Notes under the pieces: model-generated
What the model saw: only the letters and a program-made list of their open reading frames with translations
Databases searched by the model: none
Told to the model about the DNA's origin: nothing
Made by a program: the position numbers and the translations under genes
DNA from: Beroe forskalii
Lineage: Eukaryota; Ctenophora; Nuda; Beroida; Beroidae
DNA length: 64,000 nucleotides
Reading direction: 5' to 3'
NCBI GenBank assembly: GCA_011033025.1
Contig: WFMF01000251.1
Span: 1 to 64,000, forward strand
Part shown: positions 1-10,962 of the stretch, piece after piece
Layout of the letters: every line of letters begins with the position of its first letter
Numbering within the stretch: position 1 is the stretch's first letter

Positions 1-835
1 AAATCTCATCGACACTAGACTCATGACTCATTCCGGGTGACATCTTATCACACGACATTTCATCTCAGGACACTCATCTCCCTGTCCTGATCCATATAAC
101 CTGACCCTGACCCTAACTCAAGCCTAACCTGACCCTAACCCAGACCCTTACCTTTGCGCAGAGCTGACATATTGCGAGATGTAGTGTCGTGAGATGAAGT
201 GTCGTGAGATGAAATGTCCGTTCCCCCTCATTCCAAATTGATGAGAAGATTAAGTTAAAGAAGAGTAATCATTGAATAGAACTCTCATTCAGGTTGTGCT
301 ATAACTGATGTACATTATATGCGACTATGTACACTCAATTTGAGAGTTCATAGTACTTATCTTTCAGCAAGGGAACTGTCATCAGCAAAGTGAATAGCAC
401 TAATGGATGAGAAAGGAACCCAAGATAAGCTCATCTACAATTACGCAACCATCAACTAAAAACCTTCTGGTATCCGAAGTATTGATTGACAAGGCTGTTG
501 CGGTTTAATTAACGGAACCCCGGTCACATGAAAGCTCGCTGTGCGTGTTCCGTCCAATGAACTAAGTCACGTGCTTTTAAAACCGCTGCAACGTACGTTT
601 CTCTACGCGCGCATGGAATTCAAAAAAGCAGATACGTTAAATGTCTTCGCGCCATCCGTTATTTCCAAATAGTAGTTGCGACAGTGGCAATGACTCAATG
701 AGCAAATGAATTAATTAGCTGTAAGTTGCAGACTATTTCTTACGAGACCCGGAAATTTGAGACCCGTTAACGCTCCAAAATAAACTAAGAGAGTACCATA
801 AGGCCACGCCCATTTTTAACACCGAAATGAGACCT
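1..835. other. Unassigned AT-rich sequence
   Basis: No exon or ORF can be supported. Positions 100-150 hold degenerate telomere-like CCCTAA/CCTGA words, and 170-220 hold three near-copies of a short word around GTCGTGAGATGAA. The block ends where the left arm of the foldback element begins. Confidence 0.5.
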
Positions 836-1879
836 TTAGTAAGGGCTATACCAAACATGGGTGTGAAATAAATCTTAATCTAGGTTTGAGGGTTGGATCC
901 GATAGCATATAGGTCAAATATATACCAAAAAAAAAGTTTCAAAAATTTTCGATGCGGAAACCCATTTTTGGGCCACGCCCATTTTGGGCAGTGGCCAAAA
1001 AATGAATCAACGATATCTCCGCTTCTATTTGAGGAAAAGTTATAAATGACCACTCTAACTGACGTAGAATTGGCGGTTTTACTAGGGTAGAACATGGTTT
1101 TAAGGTTCTATCTCATCCTGTTTCCGAGATAATCCCAAATTTGGCCATTTTGGCTGTCCGTCAGGCCCAATTTGGGCATATGGGTAGCTTATGGGATGGA
1201 GAACATCAGAACCATATAACTCGACTGGAAATGATCGGTTTATGAGGGTAGAGCATGGTTTCGAGGCTCTATCTCAACCCGCTCCCGAGATAATCCCCAA
1301 CTTGGCCATTTTGGCTGTCCATGAAGCCCAATTTGGGCGTTTCGACAGCTAATGATATGGTGACCGTCAGAACCATGTAACTCGACTGGAAATGGCCGGT
1401 TTGTGAGGGTAGAGCATATTCTTAAGGATCTATCTCAACCCGTTCCCGAGATAATCCCCAATATGGCCATTTTGGCTGTCCATGAGGTCCATTTTGGGCA
1501 TTTGGACAGTTTATGGGATGGAGAACATCAGAACCATGTAACTCGACCGGAAATGATCGGTTCATGAGGGTAGAGCATGTTTTTAAGGCTCTATCTCAAC
1601 CCGTGCCCGAGATAATTCCTAAATTTTAGATTTTGGCAGACCTATGGCTCAATTGGTGCACTCAGCTGAGGTACCCGATGTAATGACTAGCTTAGTCATC
1701 AAGAGATAATCGGTATGTGGCGTAGAAGATTCTAGATCCCAAGTTCTCCGAGGGATAATTCTCTCCTGCACTGTGGTTAATGCTTTAATGTTGGCTCCAA
1801 GACTCGTGATCCGATGAACTCTGAAGATTTGACAGGTGTTATTGAGGTGAGTATATAATGAGTTTCTCAATTTCAGATA

Positions 1880-2369
1880 CCTTACGAGACATATTTAAAA
1901 GGTACGAAATTTGGGGATTTTAAGAAAAAATCCCCATATTTTCGTTCCCCCAAATCTTCGATCCCCAAAATTATTTCCCCCAAATTAGTTAATTACGGGT
2001 TTGTGATTTGACTAACAGTGCATAAAATATGGAATTCCCAGACAAATTTCAATAAGTATATCAGTGCAGAAGAGTTAAAAATATCTTAAATGCAGTAATT
2101 CCCAATAAAACTTCCTACACTCGACTCGATAAAAGGGATCTTGTACTGGAAATTCTACTACTTCGATCACCTCAGTAATATTGGCCTTTCTGAAGTTCTG
2201 ATTTATTCCCAAAAGTTACCTTATTTTTTCGAATTTGAAAAAGGCGAAAATCACCTGATTTAATTTGGGTACGAAATTTGGGGATTTTGAAAAAATCCCC
2301 ATATTTTCGAACCCCCAAAATTTCGATCCCCGGAATTATTGTCCAATGTTATTTTGTCTTGTAAGGTAA
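1880..2369. mobile_element. MITE with TACCTTAC-type terminal repeats, copy 1
   Basis: The element starts with TACCTTACGAGACA and ends with TGTCTTGTAAGGTA, an inverted repeat of about 14 bp. The flanking dinucleotide is TA on both sides, consistent with Tc1/mariner-type target choice. Inside, a motif with ATTTGGGGATTTT and AAATCCCCATATTTTCG is present twice (about 1903-1975 and 2270-2340). A second copy of the family is at 7021-7219. No coding capacity. Confidence 0.65.
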
Positions 2370-2431
2370 TCTCAACATTTTCGGCGCATTGTTATCTCAA
2401 TATAGCCGAATCAGCTTTTGTAACAAATTAT

Positions 2432-2775
2432 AGAACCCTCTGACGTTTTCATGCGGGTCTATAATATATAGACACTTGCCTGATCGGGTTCATATTGGTT
2501 TAGACCCTCGCCCTACGGGCTCGGGCCAAAACCGGATACATCCCTCGGGTAGTATCCCAAAATGGACCCGATAGGCACGGGTCTATGTATTTTATAGAAC
2601 CTTCTGACGTTTTCATGCGGGTCTATAATATATAGACACTTGCCTGATCGGGTCCATATTGGTTTAGACCCCTCGCCATACGGACTCGGGCCAAAACCAG
2701 ATACATCCCTCGGGCTTGCGCCCTCGAGCATTATCCCGAAATAGACCCGATAGGCGTGTGTCTATGTATTTTATA
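2432..2775. repeat. Two-copy direct repeat of about 165 bp with nested hairpins
   Basis: Two near-identical units begin at about 2432 and 2595, each holding TTCATGCGGGTCTATAATAT and a GATCGGGT...ACCCGAT pair. They also carry short hairpins of one design: a stem word, a core such as CCCTCGGGCTTGCGCCCTCG, then the stem word inverted (for example GGATA...TATCC). The function is unknown and it is probably mobile-element derived. Confidence 0.55.
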
Positions 2776-4167
2776 GACACGTGTCATACTAGCATAGAAA
2801 GACATCAGTAAAGATTCAGTACTATGCAATAGATATATATCCCTGTAAATATACATTATGATAAAGTATTAAATGATGGACTTGATATATATCGTGTGAA
2901 TCACACAATAGAGAAGGATATCCTCCGCCATACTGGAAACGAAATTGAACTCATTAAAAAGGGTGCCATACCCAAAGGGACTCTTTGCAGGTGTTTCCTT
3001 AGTTTGAAGAACCCTAATGTTTTGTGTCTTCTTCAACTGTATACTTCGATAACAGTAACATGCGTATTTTGATATCATGCTGATCTGTATCTTATTTTAT
3101 GTTTCATGCCAATTGTATCAAATTGATAAATAAACATTTCTCAGCAGTAAATGTTTGTTGTTTTGGTAAGATTTATAAACTGAATGCCTCTAGAGCAAGT
3201 AATAGAACGACCATCTCGGTAACGGGTTGAGATAGAGCCTTAAAACCATGCTCCACCCTCAAAACGACCATTTCTAGTGGAGTTATATGGTTCCGATGGT
3301 TTCCATCTAATAAGCTGTCCAAATGCCAAAAATGGGCCTCATGAACAGCCAAAATGGCCATGTTGGGGATTATCTCGGTCACGGGTTGAGATAGAGCCTT
3401 AAAAAACGATCTTCCCTCATAAACCGATCATTTCCCGTCGGGTTACATGAGTACATGGTTCTGATGTTCTTCATCTCATAAGCTGTGCAAATGCCCAGGA
3501 TGAGCCTCATGGACAGCCAAAATGGCCATATTAGGGATTATCTCGAGATCGGGTTGAGATAGATCTTTAAGAATATGCTCTACCCTCATAAACCGGCCAT
3601 TTCCAGTCGAGTTACATGGTTCAGACGGTCTCCATATCATAAGCTGTCAAAACGCCCAAATTGGGCTTCATGGACAGCCAAAATGGCCAAATTGGGGATT
3701 ATCTCGGGAGCGGGTTGAGATAGGAGCCTTGAAACCATGCTCTACCCTCATAAACCGATCATTTCCAGTCGAGTTACATGGTTCTGATGTTCTCCATCCC
3801 ATAAGCTGCCCATATGCCCAAATTGGGCTGACGGACAGCCAAAATGGCCAAATGTGGGATTATCTCGGGAACGGGATGAGATAGAACCTTAAAACCATGT
3901 TCTACCCTAGTAAAACCGCCAATTCTACGTCAGTTAGAGTGGTCATTTATAACTTTTCCTCAAATAGAAGCTGAGATATCTTTGATTCATTTTTTGGCAT
4001 CTGCCCAAAACGGGCGTGGCCCAAAAATGGGTTTCCGCATCGAAAATTTTTGAAACTTTTTTTTTGGTATATATTTGACCTATATGCTATCGGATCCAAC
4101 CCTCAAACCTAGATTAAGATTTATTTCACACCCATGTTCAGATATATCAAATACAGCCCTTACTACT

Positions 4168-4734
4168 TGGGGACCCTGGCACTTACGGTGATTCAGTTCA
4201 AATCAATGGGAATTGCTAACAGAAAATGTTCAAACAGAAGATTTGGTATTGTTGGCTCATTGACACAGGAGCCAACATTGGGTCTCTTAATTGAGCATTC
4301 ATTATGACTGACATCATATTCATTGTTGTGTTATGTGCACTTAATCTCAGTTAACCTCCCTGACTGCGGCTTTGTTAACAGGGAAGGGGCTGAGACGGGT
4401 CCGCAGTACACAATTTACTGTCGGAACTACCGGTATGACACCAAACCGGCCTAGGTGAAGCATTTATAGGATTGACTCGGTCAGACGGCTTTGAATTCAT
4501 TTCTTGGTAAAGCTACTGCCCCAAGTAATGTCTAAGACCCTCACTAACATTTGGGTGCGTCTATCAGCTCTGAGTAATCATTGATAACGCCTCTGCTGTA
4601 ACATTGTATTTACAATTCTTGGTATTGTTTGAGAATACAAGTACAATGTAAAAGTACAATGTGCATTGTACAATGGACTGCATTTAAGAGCTGCTCAGCA
4701 TCGGCCAAGTGCGTCAGGTGAGCATGAGTGCTGC
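4168..4734. other. Unassigned sequence
   Basis: No ORF, splice-flanked exon or clear repeat is visible between the foldback element and the decayed ORF1-type fragment. Confidence 0.4.
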
Positions 4735-5750
4735 ATTGCAGACTATCTAAATGAGAAATTGATCAGGGATTCTTGTTTGTGTACCAGAGCACAGGGGATA
4801 TGATAAAGAGTTGTTGATGAGGTTAAACTTTTTACAAGAGTGGAGGCTTCAGTCATATTGCAATGCCAAGGCGTGAATAAGGAGGTAAGAGATCAGGCAT
4901 CTATCATTGACGGAAGAAAGTGGCAAAGGACCAGCTAGTAAAGAAGCTTCAGGAGACTGTTAGTGAAGTGAGGTGAAGACATTTGCATCGGATATCCAGA
5001 AAGAAGTTCCAGATAACTGTGAAGAAAGTGGGGGGGTGTGGAGTGAAGAGTGGGGTGGTGCAGTGAAGCAAGCGGGGGGGGCAGGGTGTGAAGAAAGCGG
5101 GGGTGCATTGAAGAAAGTGGGGGTACAGTGAAGAAAGTGGGGGTGCAGTGAAGAAAATGGGGGTGCAGTGAAGAAAGTGGGGGTGCAGTGAAGAAAGTGG
5201 GAGCGCAGTGAAGTAAGTGGAGTGCAGTGAAGAAAGTGGGGGTGCAGTGAGTGAAGAAAGTGGGGGTGCAGTGAAGAAAGTGAGGGTGCAATGAAGAAAG
5301 CGGAGTGCAGTGAAGAAAGTGGGGTGCAGTGAAGTAAGTGGAGCGCAGTGAAGAGTGGGGGGTGCAGTGAAGAAAGTGGGGGGGGGGGTGCAGTGAAGAA
5401 AGCGGGGTGCGGTGAAGAAATTGGGGTGCAGTGTACGGAGTAGGATGGAGATCAGCCGCTGGAGTGTCGTATGGGTGATGGAGAAGGCTGGACAGCAGCA
5501 AAGCAGCGCAGCGGACTGGGTTAAAAAAGTAAAAAGAGATGGAGATTCCCAGAGCAGGTAACTCAGACAATTTTAACAATGGTTATGAGGGTGCTGCGAA
5601 ATGCTCGAATGCTGAGAGAAGCAGAGGGTTGTCGGCGGATATTCATCTGCCCAGACAGGACAGTGGAGCTAAGGAGGGCTCAGAAAGGGGTGATCAAGTT
5701 GTTTAGAGAGTTTAAAACGTTAAATGTTTGTGGAGACTCAGTGCCCTGAG
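4735..5750 (+). pseudogene. Decayed ORF1-type retroposon fragment
   Basis: At about 5580-5725 the plus strand encodes a degenerate version of the C-terminal block shared by the window's ORF1-type proteins: RVLRNARMLRE, then RRIFICPDRTVELRR. The intact copies have, for example, FIRPDRTLEER. Upstream, 4735-5000 resembles coiled-coil coding sequence in broken frames. The two parts are separated by a G-rich minisatellite. No full-length frame survives. Assignment to the family rests on the PDRT motif and its spacing. Confidence 0.5.
5020..5440. repeat. G-rich minisatellite, about 18-20 bp unit
   Basis: Around 20 imperfect copies of a unit close to GTGAAGAAAGTGGGGGTGCA. Runs of four or more G on one strand give G-quadruplex potential. 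The repeat lies inside the decayed ORF1-type fragment and creates a long spurious frame on the minus strand. Confidence 0.85.
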
Positions 5751-5759
5751 ACTTGCTAG

Positions 5760-7020
5760 CTTACTGTATTAATATTTACATAAATTGATTTTTGTTTGCA
5801 CAGGACCTCCCAGGTTGTGTAATGTGTACTAGACCCTAACCTGGTACCAGCCGATTGCAGTATTATCGTGGTTGAATGAATTGTAGATGAAATCTGATAT
5901 CAAATAAACCCTTCAAGAAACATATGATAGTTTATAATGCTCTATTGCTATTTTCATCGTTGATGTAACTTCACCCTGGCTTAGTCCGTGGCAGCACCGG
6001 AAGTGCCATATTGGGTCAAAAATCCTTCCTCAGGTCACAAATCCGCCCTAAAAACAACCAAGAATATTTGAAACATCTACCAGACGTTGTGGAATATTTA
6101 GCCGGAGACTGGACCTCTAACTCAGTATCAAATCATCATTGCATCATACATTACAATGGCCTTAAAGTCAGAAACTATGAATGCCGAAAGTATAAACAAG
6201 AACAGATGGGACCCGTCCATGATAATACTAAACCGTTCATGCCATCACTGACATAGCATCTGTTCAACTATCGAATTCACAAACGAAGAAACCATGACTG
6301 TAAGGCTAGGTTTAATTCCAAAATACTAGCTAGCTCTGAAAAGAATTGAGTACCGGTTCAGAGGGCTTGTCGGGGGCATGAACGTAGCCTGTTGGTAAAA
6401 GCTAAATTGGATCAACATATAGTGAATATTAATCTTACTCTAAAGCAATTGCTGTTTTACAGAACTTACTTGAATAGAAACTCCAAAGTTATTACCATCC
6501 TCTATCTTCGGTATTTGCAGTTGTATCCACATCTTAATCTGCAAAGTTATTCAGATAGCAACATTTAAACATGTAACATTGCATCATTAATTGACCAAAC
6601 GTCACTACTTTCACGGATCAGGTCGTTGAATAAGAGTCGCATTATTACAATCAGTGAGTAGTTGATTTATTCCCTTTGGACTCAATGTTTGTAACTTTAT
6701 AACACTACTTTATAACACTACTTATGAAATTTGAGACCTGAAGATTTCGTAGAACGACGAAATCCTTGTCATTGATTGTCATAAAGAACCACATTGTTTC
6801 CATTCGAACTTGTACCGTGGAGTCAAAAAAGAATAAAACTCACTGAAACGCCCCTAAAGTAGCTCTAGTAAATTATGATTAATGCATGAGATCAAAATAA
6901 TGAGATTAACATGAATATCAAACTAACCTTATTACAGTACTCCAATGAGTTCCGCGTATCTCAGGCTTCACTACTCGTATCAAGTCGGACACAATCTAAT
7001 GGGGATTGAGGGTAAGAGAA
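5760..7020. other. Unassigned AT-rich sequence
   Basis: No exon with credible splice sites or recognisable protein was found. Short open stretches (for example 6011-6256) show no family resemblance. Confidence 0.4.
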
Positions 7021-7219
7021 TACCATATGAAACAAATTTACAAGGAACAATAATTCCGGGGATCGAAGTTTTGGGGGTACGAAATTTGGGGATATTTTTT
7101 GGAATACGTTACACATATTAACGTATGATGACGTTATTTTGAAATTTTGTGGGGAACGGAAATATGCTTTTTTCCGAAAATCCCCAAATTTCGTACCTTA
7201 TAAATTTGTCTTGTAAGGT
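7021..7219. mobile_element. MITE with TACCTTAC-type terminal repeats, copy 2
   Basis: The left end TACCATATGAAACAAATTTA and right end TAAATTTGTCTTGTAAGGTA are inverted repeats of about 20-25 bp, flanked by TA. The interior carries the same GGGGATCGAAG and AATCCCCAAATTTCGTACC blocks as the copy at 1880-2369, but is shorter. No ORF. Confidence 0.65.
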
Positions 7220-8060
7220 ACATTGTATTTGATATTATTCACCATGTGGTGGGGTTATACCGGTTGAATAAAAACGTATTATTCAGAGTTTTTTGTCGTA
7301 TTACTTCACCCTTTTGGTGTTATTTCCACTTTACCATGTTACTCCACTCTTACGCCGTATTATTTGCCATTTTTACCATGTTATTCAACACTTGGGCCGT
7401 ATTACTTCACACTTTAGTTAATACTGACTGTGGTTAAGAACTGGGCTCTCGGCCAACTTTTCAGGAACCTGACTGCACGTGGTAGGTCACGTGCCACTTT
7501 TTTGAGCGGAAATCGTGTCACCTGACAATCCAATTGCAGAATGCAGATTCCATCACGCCGACATACCGCGCAACGGTAGTAGTACTACCATTGAGTAGAT
7601 CAGGTGATCGTGCTGCTCCTCCTCCAGCTCTCCAATGACAAATTAGTGATACGATAGAACGTCCTTTTCTGCTGGGAGTAGTAGTGGTGCCGCGATTGAA
7701 CTGACCAGGTGGTTGAGGGTCTTCTAAATTAGTGATACGATAGAACGTCCTTTTGCCTGTCACTGTGCTCTCGGTGCGTACTCTGCCAAAGTTTTGCTCC
7801 CATTTTTATCTTATCTTTTTCACTTGGTGAATATTATCGTTACACAACTCATAAGTATGAAGTAACACCATGTGTTTTCAACTCGGGCTGCGCCTCGATG
7901 AAAACAAATCATTATTCAACTCAGCCTTCGGCTTCGGTGAATAATGCGATTTACGCAACTCGCTTCGCTCGTGGCGTAAATCATGTTACTTCACACTTAT
8001 TCGTTGTGTAACTCTATATTATCCAATCAACACGAAATGTCATATGATCAGAAACCAATT
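7220..8060. repeat. Composite repeat region with direct repeats and a triple-hairpin cluster
   Basis: Words such as GTATTACTTCAC recur at 7290-7410 and appear inverted near 7855 and 7985. A direct repeat containing AAATTAGTGATACGATAGAA occurs at about 7640 and 7727. From 7875 to 8005 there are three consecutive short hairpins, each with a different stem and a similar core (GGGCTGCGCC, GCCTTCGGC, CGCTTCGCTCG). No gene is supported. Confidence 0.5.
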
Positions 8061-8094
8061 AGATGTGTTATGCCTAATAAGGGTGGATAATCAA

Positions 8095-8400
8095 AGATTG
8101 ATTGATTGCAAACCCCGAAGGGCACCACTAAGGGCTTCAAAATGTAAAATAAATATTCCAATAAATAATAAGGTAAAAACTCTTAACGCATAAGTCACGG
8201 AAAAAATTACTTGCTCAATCCATAATATTATACTGTTCAAAGTATAGATGAAGTCAAACAAAGACACATCAATCAACATGATACTTGAAGGCTATAAGCC
8301 CTGTGTAAGATATCAAGATGAAGAACCTTGACACACTCAGCAAGAAAAATCCCGTGATATCAATACTCTGAATGATTTCAGCCTCAACTTACACAGTCAT
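8095..8400 (-). mobile_element. 3' UTR and conserved tail of ORF1-only retroposon (copy B)
   Basis: Read on the minus strand, the sequence after the stop of the 8401-9264 gene runs about 260 bp and ends in GAAGCCCTTAGTGG, a short hairpin GCCCTTCGGGG, then tetranucleotide repeats of the CAAT type. The same tail follows the ORF1-type genes at 13156-13199 and 57026-57066. A shared 3' end with short tandem repeats is typical of LINEs that prime on their own 3' tail. Confidence 0.65.
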
Positions 8401-9264
8401 TCAAGTCGCGCCACTGCTACTCCTAGTAACACTTACGATCTGTCCATTCTTGATAAAGTGCTTACTGAGAGCATCCTCTTCGATCCTTTTCTTCAGCTTT
8501 TGGACAAGTTCCCTCTGACGCTCCCTCTCCTCCACAGTCCTGTCCGGTGACAGGAACACTTTCTTGTACTTGTGAACGTGGCGTAGGTTCCTGGATTTTC
8601 CAATAATGTTCTGAGCAGCCTGCGCACCAGACAACACCACTCTCACGGGTCGCACTGCAGAGTCTTTCTTCTTACCGAGACGAACTGCTTCGAAACGGGG
8701 CTTCTCTCCCAGATGCTGGAACACTTCACCAACTGATTCTTCAAGCTTCTCTTCGCTTTCCTCCTCGGGAAGACCAAACACCATGATGTTCCTACTGAGC
8801 TCCTCCTCCACTGCCGCCTGCTTCACGACCTTCTTCAGGGCTTCTGGTGAGAACACTGCACCTCCATTACCCGACTGAACTGCATCACTGTAGGACCTGG
8901 TCTTCTCCACACATTCCTCTACGCCTACTCTAACAGCATGATCCACAATATCTGCTACGTGATCGAATTCCACACGTTGCTCCTGCGCCGTAATGAGATC
9001 CCTCTGTAGCTTTATAATCTCCTCTTTAAACCCAGCCTCATGAACCCGCTGATTTATAATCATTTCGTGCTGCCTCTCAATCAGAACCAGAGCACGAACG
9101 AGCTGACTGGCCAATAAGTCCTTGGTTCCTGCTCGCATAACGGTTTCTGGTTTCACATGCTCCACACGGTGAACCTTACTCTGCTCCAGCATCGCGTTGA
9201 TGAAGGTCTTTCCTCCGTCATGTTCCACTTCAGCAAACTTGTACCTTTCAGCTTGTGTAGACAT
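8401..9264 (-). CDS. ORF1-type RNA-binding protein of a non-LTR retroposon (copy B, intact)
   Basis: Intact frame of 287 codons starting MSTQAERYKF. Residues about 60-115 look like a coiled coil (QHEMIINQRVHEAGFKEEI). The YSDAVQS region follows, then an RRM-like core from about residue 158 with RNIMVFGLPEEESEE as the RNP2-type strand. The C-terminal block KKVFLSPDRTVEERER sits at about 235-250. This order of coiled coil, RRM and basic C-terminal domain is that of ORF1 proteins of LINEs, which bind element RNA as nucleic-acid chaperones. No endonuclease or reverse transcriptase lies within 3 kb, and the 3' UTR ends in a tail shared with two other copies. It is an ORF1-only element, or possibly a domesticated gene. 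The start was chosen as the first ATG of the frame. Confidence 0.75.
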   Translation of the reverse strand: MSTQAERYKFAEVEHDGGKTFINAMLEQSKVHRVEHVKPETVMRAGTKDLLASQLVRALVLIERQHEMIINQRVHEAGFKEEIIKLQRDLITAQEQRVEFDHVADIVDHAVRVGVEECVEKTRSYSDAVQSGNGGAVFSPEALKKVVKQAAVEEELSRNIMVFGLPEEESEEKLEESVGEVFQHLGEKPRFEAVRLGKKKDSAVRPVRVVLSGAQAAQNIIGKSRNLRHVHKYKKVFLSPDRTVEERERQRELVQKLKKRIEEDALSKHFIKNGQIVSVTRSSSGAT

Positions 9265-9539
9265 CTTTCAGTGTATAATCCACGATAAACACACAGTAAA
9301 AGCACTCTTGCAATGTTATCTCGATCAGGTAATTACTGCTGATAACAGAGACACAACCAAATGAAAAGTGTGTATTAACGAATTATAGGACCAGGGATGT
9401 ATTGAGAATGGTTCATATTAGCGGTGGATTATGGTTAGTGTATTTGCAATGAAGGGAAAGACTGATGCTCAAATACCTGATTGCACTGAACATTCGCGCC
9501 AAACCGAGCTTCTGAAAGTAATGGAAGTTTTGAAACGTG

Positions 9540-9930
9540 TATTAAGCGGTTACATGTCGAAGTGGTGACCGTATACCGCAACTTACATGGTCGAGGCGAC
9601 AGCCGAGACTGTGTAAGTAGGATAATGGACGAGGCGTGCCGAGTTCATTATCGAAGGTATACGGTCACAGCTGAGATCATGGAACCGGATTATACCCCGA
9701 CCGGAAATAGCTGTGAACTTCTATTCTCTGACCAAACAACAGTATTTCTTCCCACTCGGGTCTGACGACCCTCGTCCGGATTCAACGCTTAAGTAGATAT
9801 TTGAGTGCTCCTTTATAAAATCAAATTTCATTTTAATCTTTTTTGCACTGTTATTCAATGGAGACCGTATAACCAAACTTACACGGTCGCTAAAACAAAA
9901 CTTGGGAGGGGTATAATGTAAAAACACAGA
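9540..9930. repeat. Hairpin-containing repeat
   Basis: GTGACCGTATACC near 9564 is mirrored by GGTATACGGTCAC near 9656, enclosing about 90 bp. A related word (GAGACCGTATAACC) recurs near 9860. Probably a small MITE or its remnant; no coding support. Confidence 0.4.
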
Positions 9931-10117
9931 TTCTATTAAGTGTTAATCACAGTCTATTGAATTTAGCTTCTTTGTCTCATCACACTTCACAGTAATAATA
10001 ACCAGAATTTATCTGTAAAACTATAGAGTTACACACTCATCCATTGTCTCCACCACCATCAACAAGAGGTCACAACACGAGAAAAGGAAAGGCTAATTGA
10101 AGTTCCTACTAAGTTAC

Positions 10118-10285
10118 TAAATACACACTGTCATCTGCCCCATTCTCGAGAGAGGACGCTTCATTTCTTTTCCTTTTGGCAGGAGGAGGGGTGGCAGGGA
10201 CCTCCTTCTGGGCTGTAACTTCCTTTAGGGAGAGCAGGGTGGCTTCCTTCACTTGTGTAGCTCGTGACAGGGACAGCTGCTCACT
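10118..10285 (-). CDS. PA28-like exon 4, basic linker
   Basis: 168 nt after CGCCAG, encoding SEQLSLSRATQVKEATL and onward to PPPAKRKRNE and DDSVYL, then a plausible donor TTA|GTAACT in phase 0. If the donor is not used, the protein ends three codons later at 10109-10111. Confidence 0.55.
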
Positions 10286-10962
10286 CTGGCGAATAAACCA
10301 GAGTTACTAAAATATAATCCTAATTGCGGAATGGTCTTCATTCCGCAATATGAAGAATTCACAGTAATACAATTCATCAGATTGGACACTAAAAATTTCA
10401 TGTAATATGTTGAACGAATAAGAGGTACTTTTACCTTATAAAGCTTATCCAATTCAACAATCTTCTTAGGAAATGTTTCACTTAGAATTAATTCAACCTG
10501 GGAAAAATTATTCAGTTTGGTCTTTCCATGAATACAAATAATTCAATATAATATGATATAAGATAATAACATACATTATGAAATGTCCTTGGCCTTGCCC
10601 CATAGTGGATAATCCTCACAATGAGGGAATGCTCCAGAAACAGCTGGTTTCATATAGAATTAAAATTTAGGATGTGACAAATAGAAATTTAACATATTAA
10701 AGAAAAACTTACATCTTTACAAAATTCTTGCTTATAGCTCTCGACCAGAAAATAATGTCTTATTGAGAATTATGGATAACATCTCAGGTCATTAGCCTGA
10801 TACTTTCTTGAGCACAGAAAATAAACAAGTTGGCCATAAGAATGGTGAAACTTGGCAGTAAGCCAATAGCCACTGTGCTGGTCTTAAGCATCTGTAAGTA
10901 AAGCCATGAATTCTTACCAGAGCAATGTTTTCTTCACTTGTTAGAGTTGATGAACTGGACAT
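10118..10962 (-). CDS. PA28-type proteasome activator, N-terminal exons (gene span in view)
   Basis: Four exons on the minus strand join in frame: 10962-10918, 10739-10713, 10497-10435 and 10285-10118. They encode about 101 residues. The middle reads SYKQEFCKD, VELILSETFPKKIVELD, KLYK. This matches the N-terminal helix of PA28 (REG, PSME) subunits, where the family has ...FPKKI/LxELDxFLK. A linker with PPPAKRKR follows, resembling the lysine-rich nuclear signal of the PA28-gamma linker. PA28 subunits form heptameric caps on the 20S proteasome. The C-terminal half, with the activation loop (family IEDGNNFG), is not visible downstream. Either the exons lie beyond the left edge past a repeat-filled intron, or the gene is truncated. 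The frame runs past the last donor into a stop at 10109. Confidence 0.6.
10435..10497 (-). CDS. PA28-like exon 3, FPKKI-ELD helix
   Basis: 63 nt between TTTCCCAG and AAG|GTAAAA, phase 0 at both ends. It encodes VELILSETFPKKIVELDKL followed by YK, the most diagnostic PA28 N-terminal segment in the window. Confidence 0.65.
10713..10739 (-). CDS. PA28-like exon 2
   Basis: A 27-nt micro-exon (SYKQEFCKD) ending GAT|GTAAGT. The left boundary AG is inferred; the frame could extend by VE to give VESYKQ, which would align with VDSF of PA28-gamma. Confidence 0.45.
10918..10962 (-). CDS. PA28-like exon 1 (putative start)
   Basis: ATG followed by 14 codons (MSSSSTLTSEENIAL), then a good donor CTG|GTAAGA in phase 0. 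The ATG choice is tentative because the frame is open further upstream to an acceptor-like CTTTACAG near 11007. Confidence 0.5.

Larger units (their letters stand above)
836..4167. mobile_element. Large foldback (palindromic) element with tandem subrepeats in both arms
   Basis: The left arm (836 to about 1640) and right arm (about 3190 to 4167) are reverse complements over most of their length. For example, the word TAGTAAGGGCT at the left end is mirrored at the right end, and the stretch around GGTTGGATCCGATAGCATAT (about 890-910) recurs inverted near 4085. Each arm contains about four or five direct subrepeats of roughly 160 bp, recognisable by GAGGGTAGAGCATG (near 1084, 1244, 1407 and 1567, and inverted near 3238, 3396, 3567, 3727 and 3888). 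A 3-bp CTT may flank the element as a target duplication, but this is weak. There is no transposase ORF, so it would be non-autonomous. Other repeats lie in the middle (1880-2369 and 2432-2775). Confidence 0.75.

Noticed and set aside
100-150. Telomere or interstitial telomeric repeat
   Set aside because: Only a few degenerate CCCTAA-like words; also seen at 15188-15215 and 43510-43570, probably chance or old insertions.
4935-5579. Minus-strand 214-codon ORF rich in His, Thr and Pro
   Set aside because: Antisense of the G-rich minisatellite.
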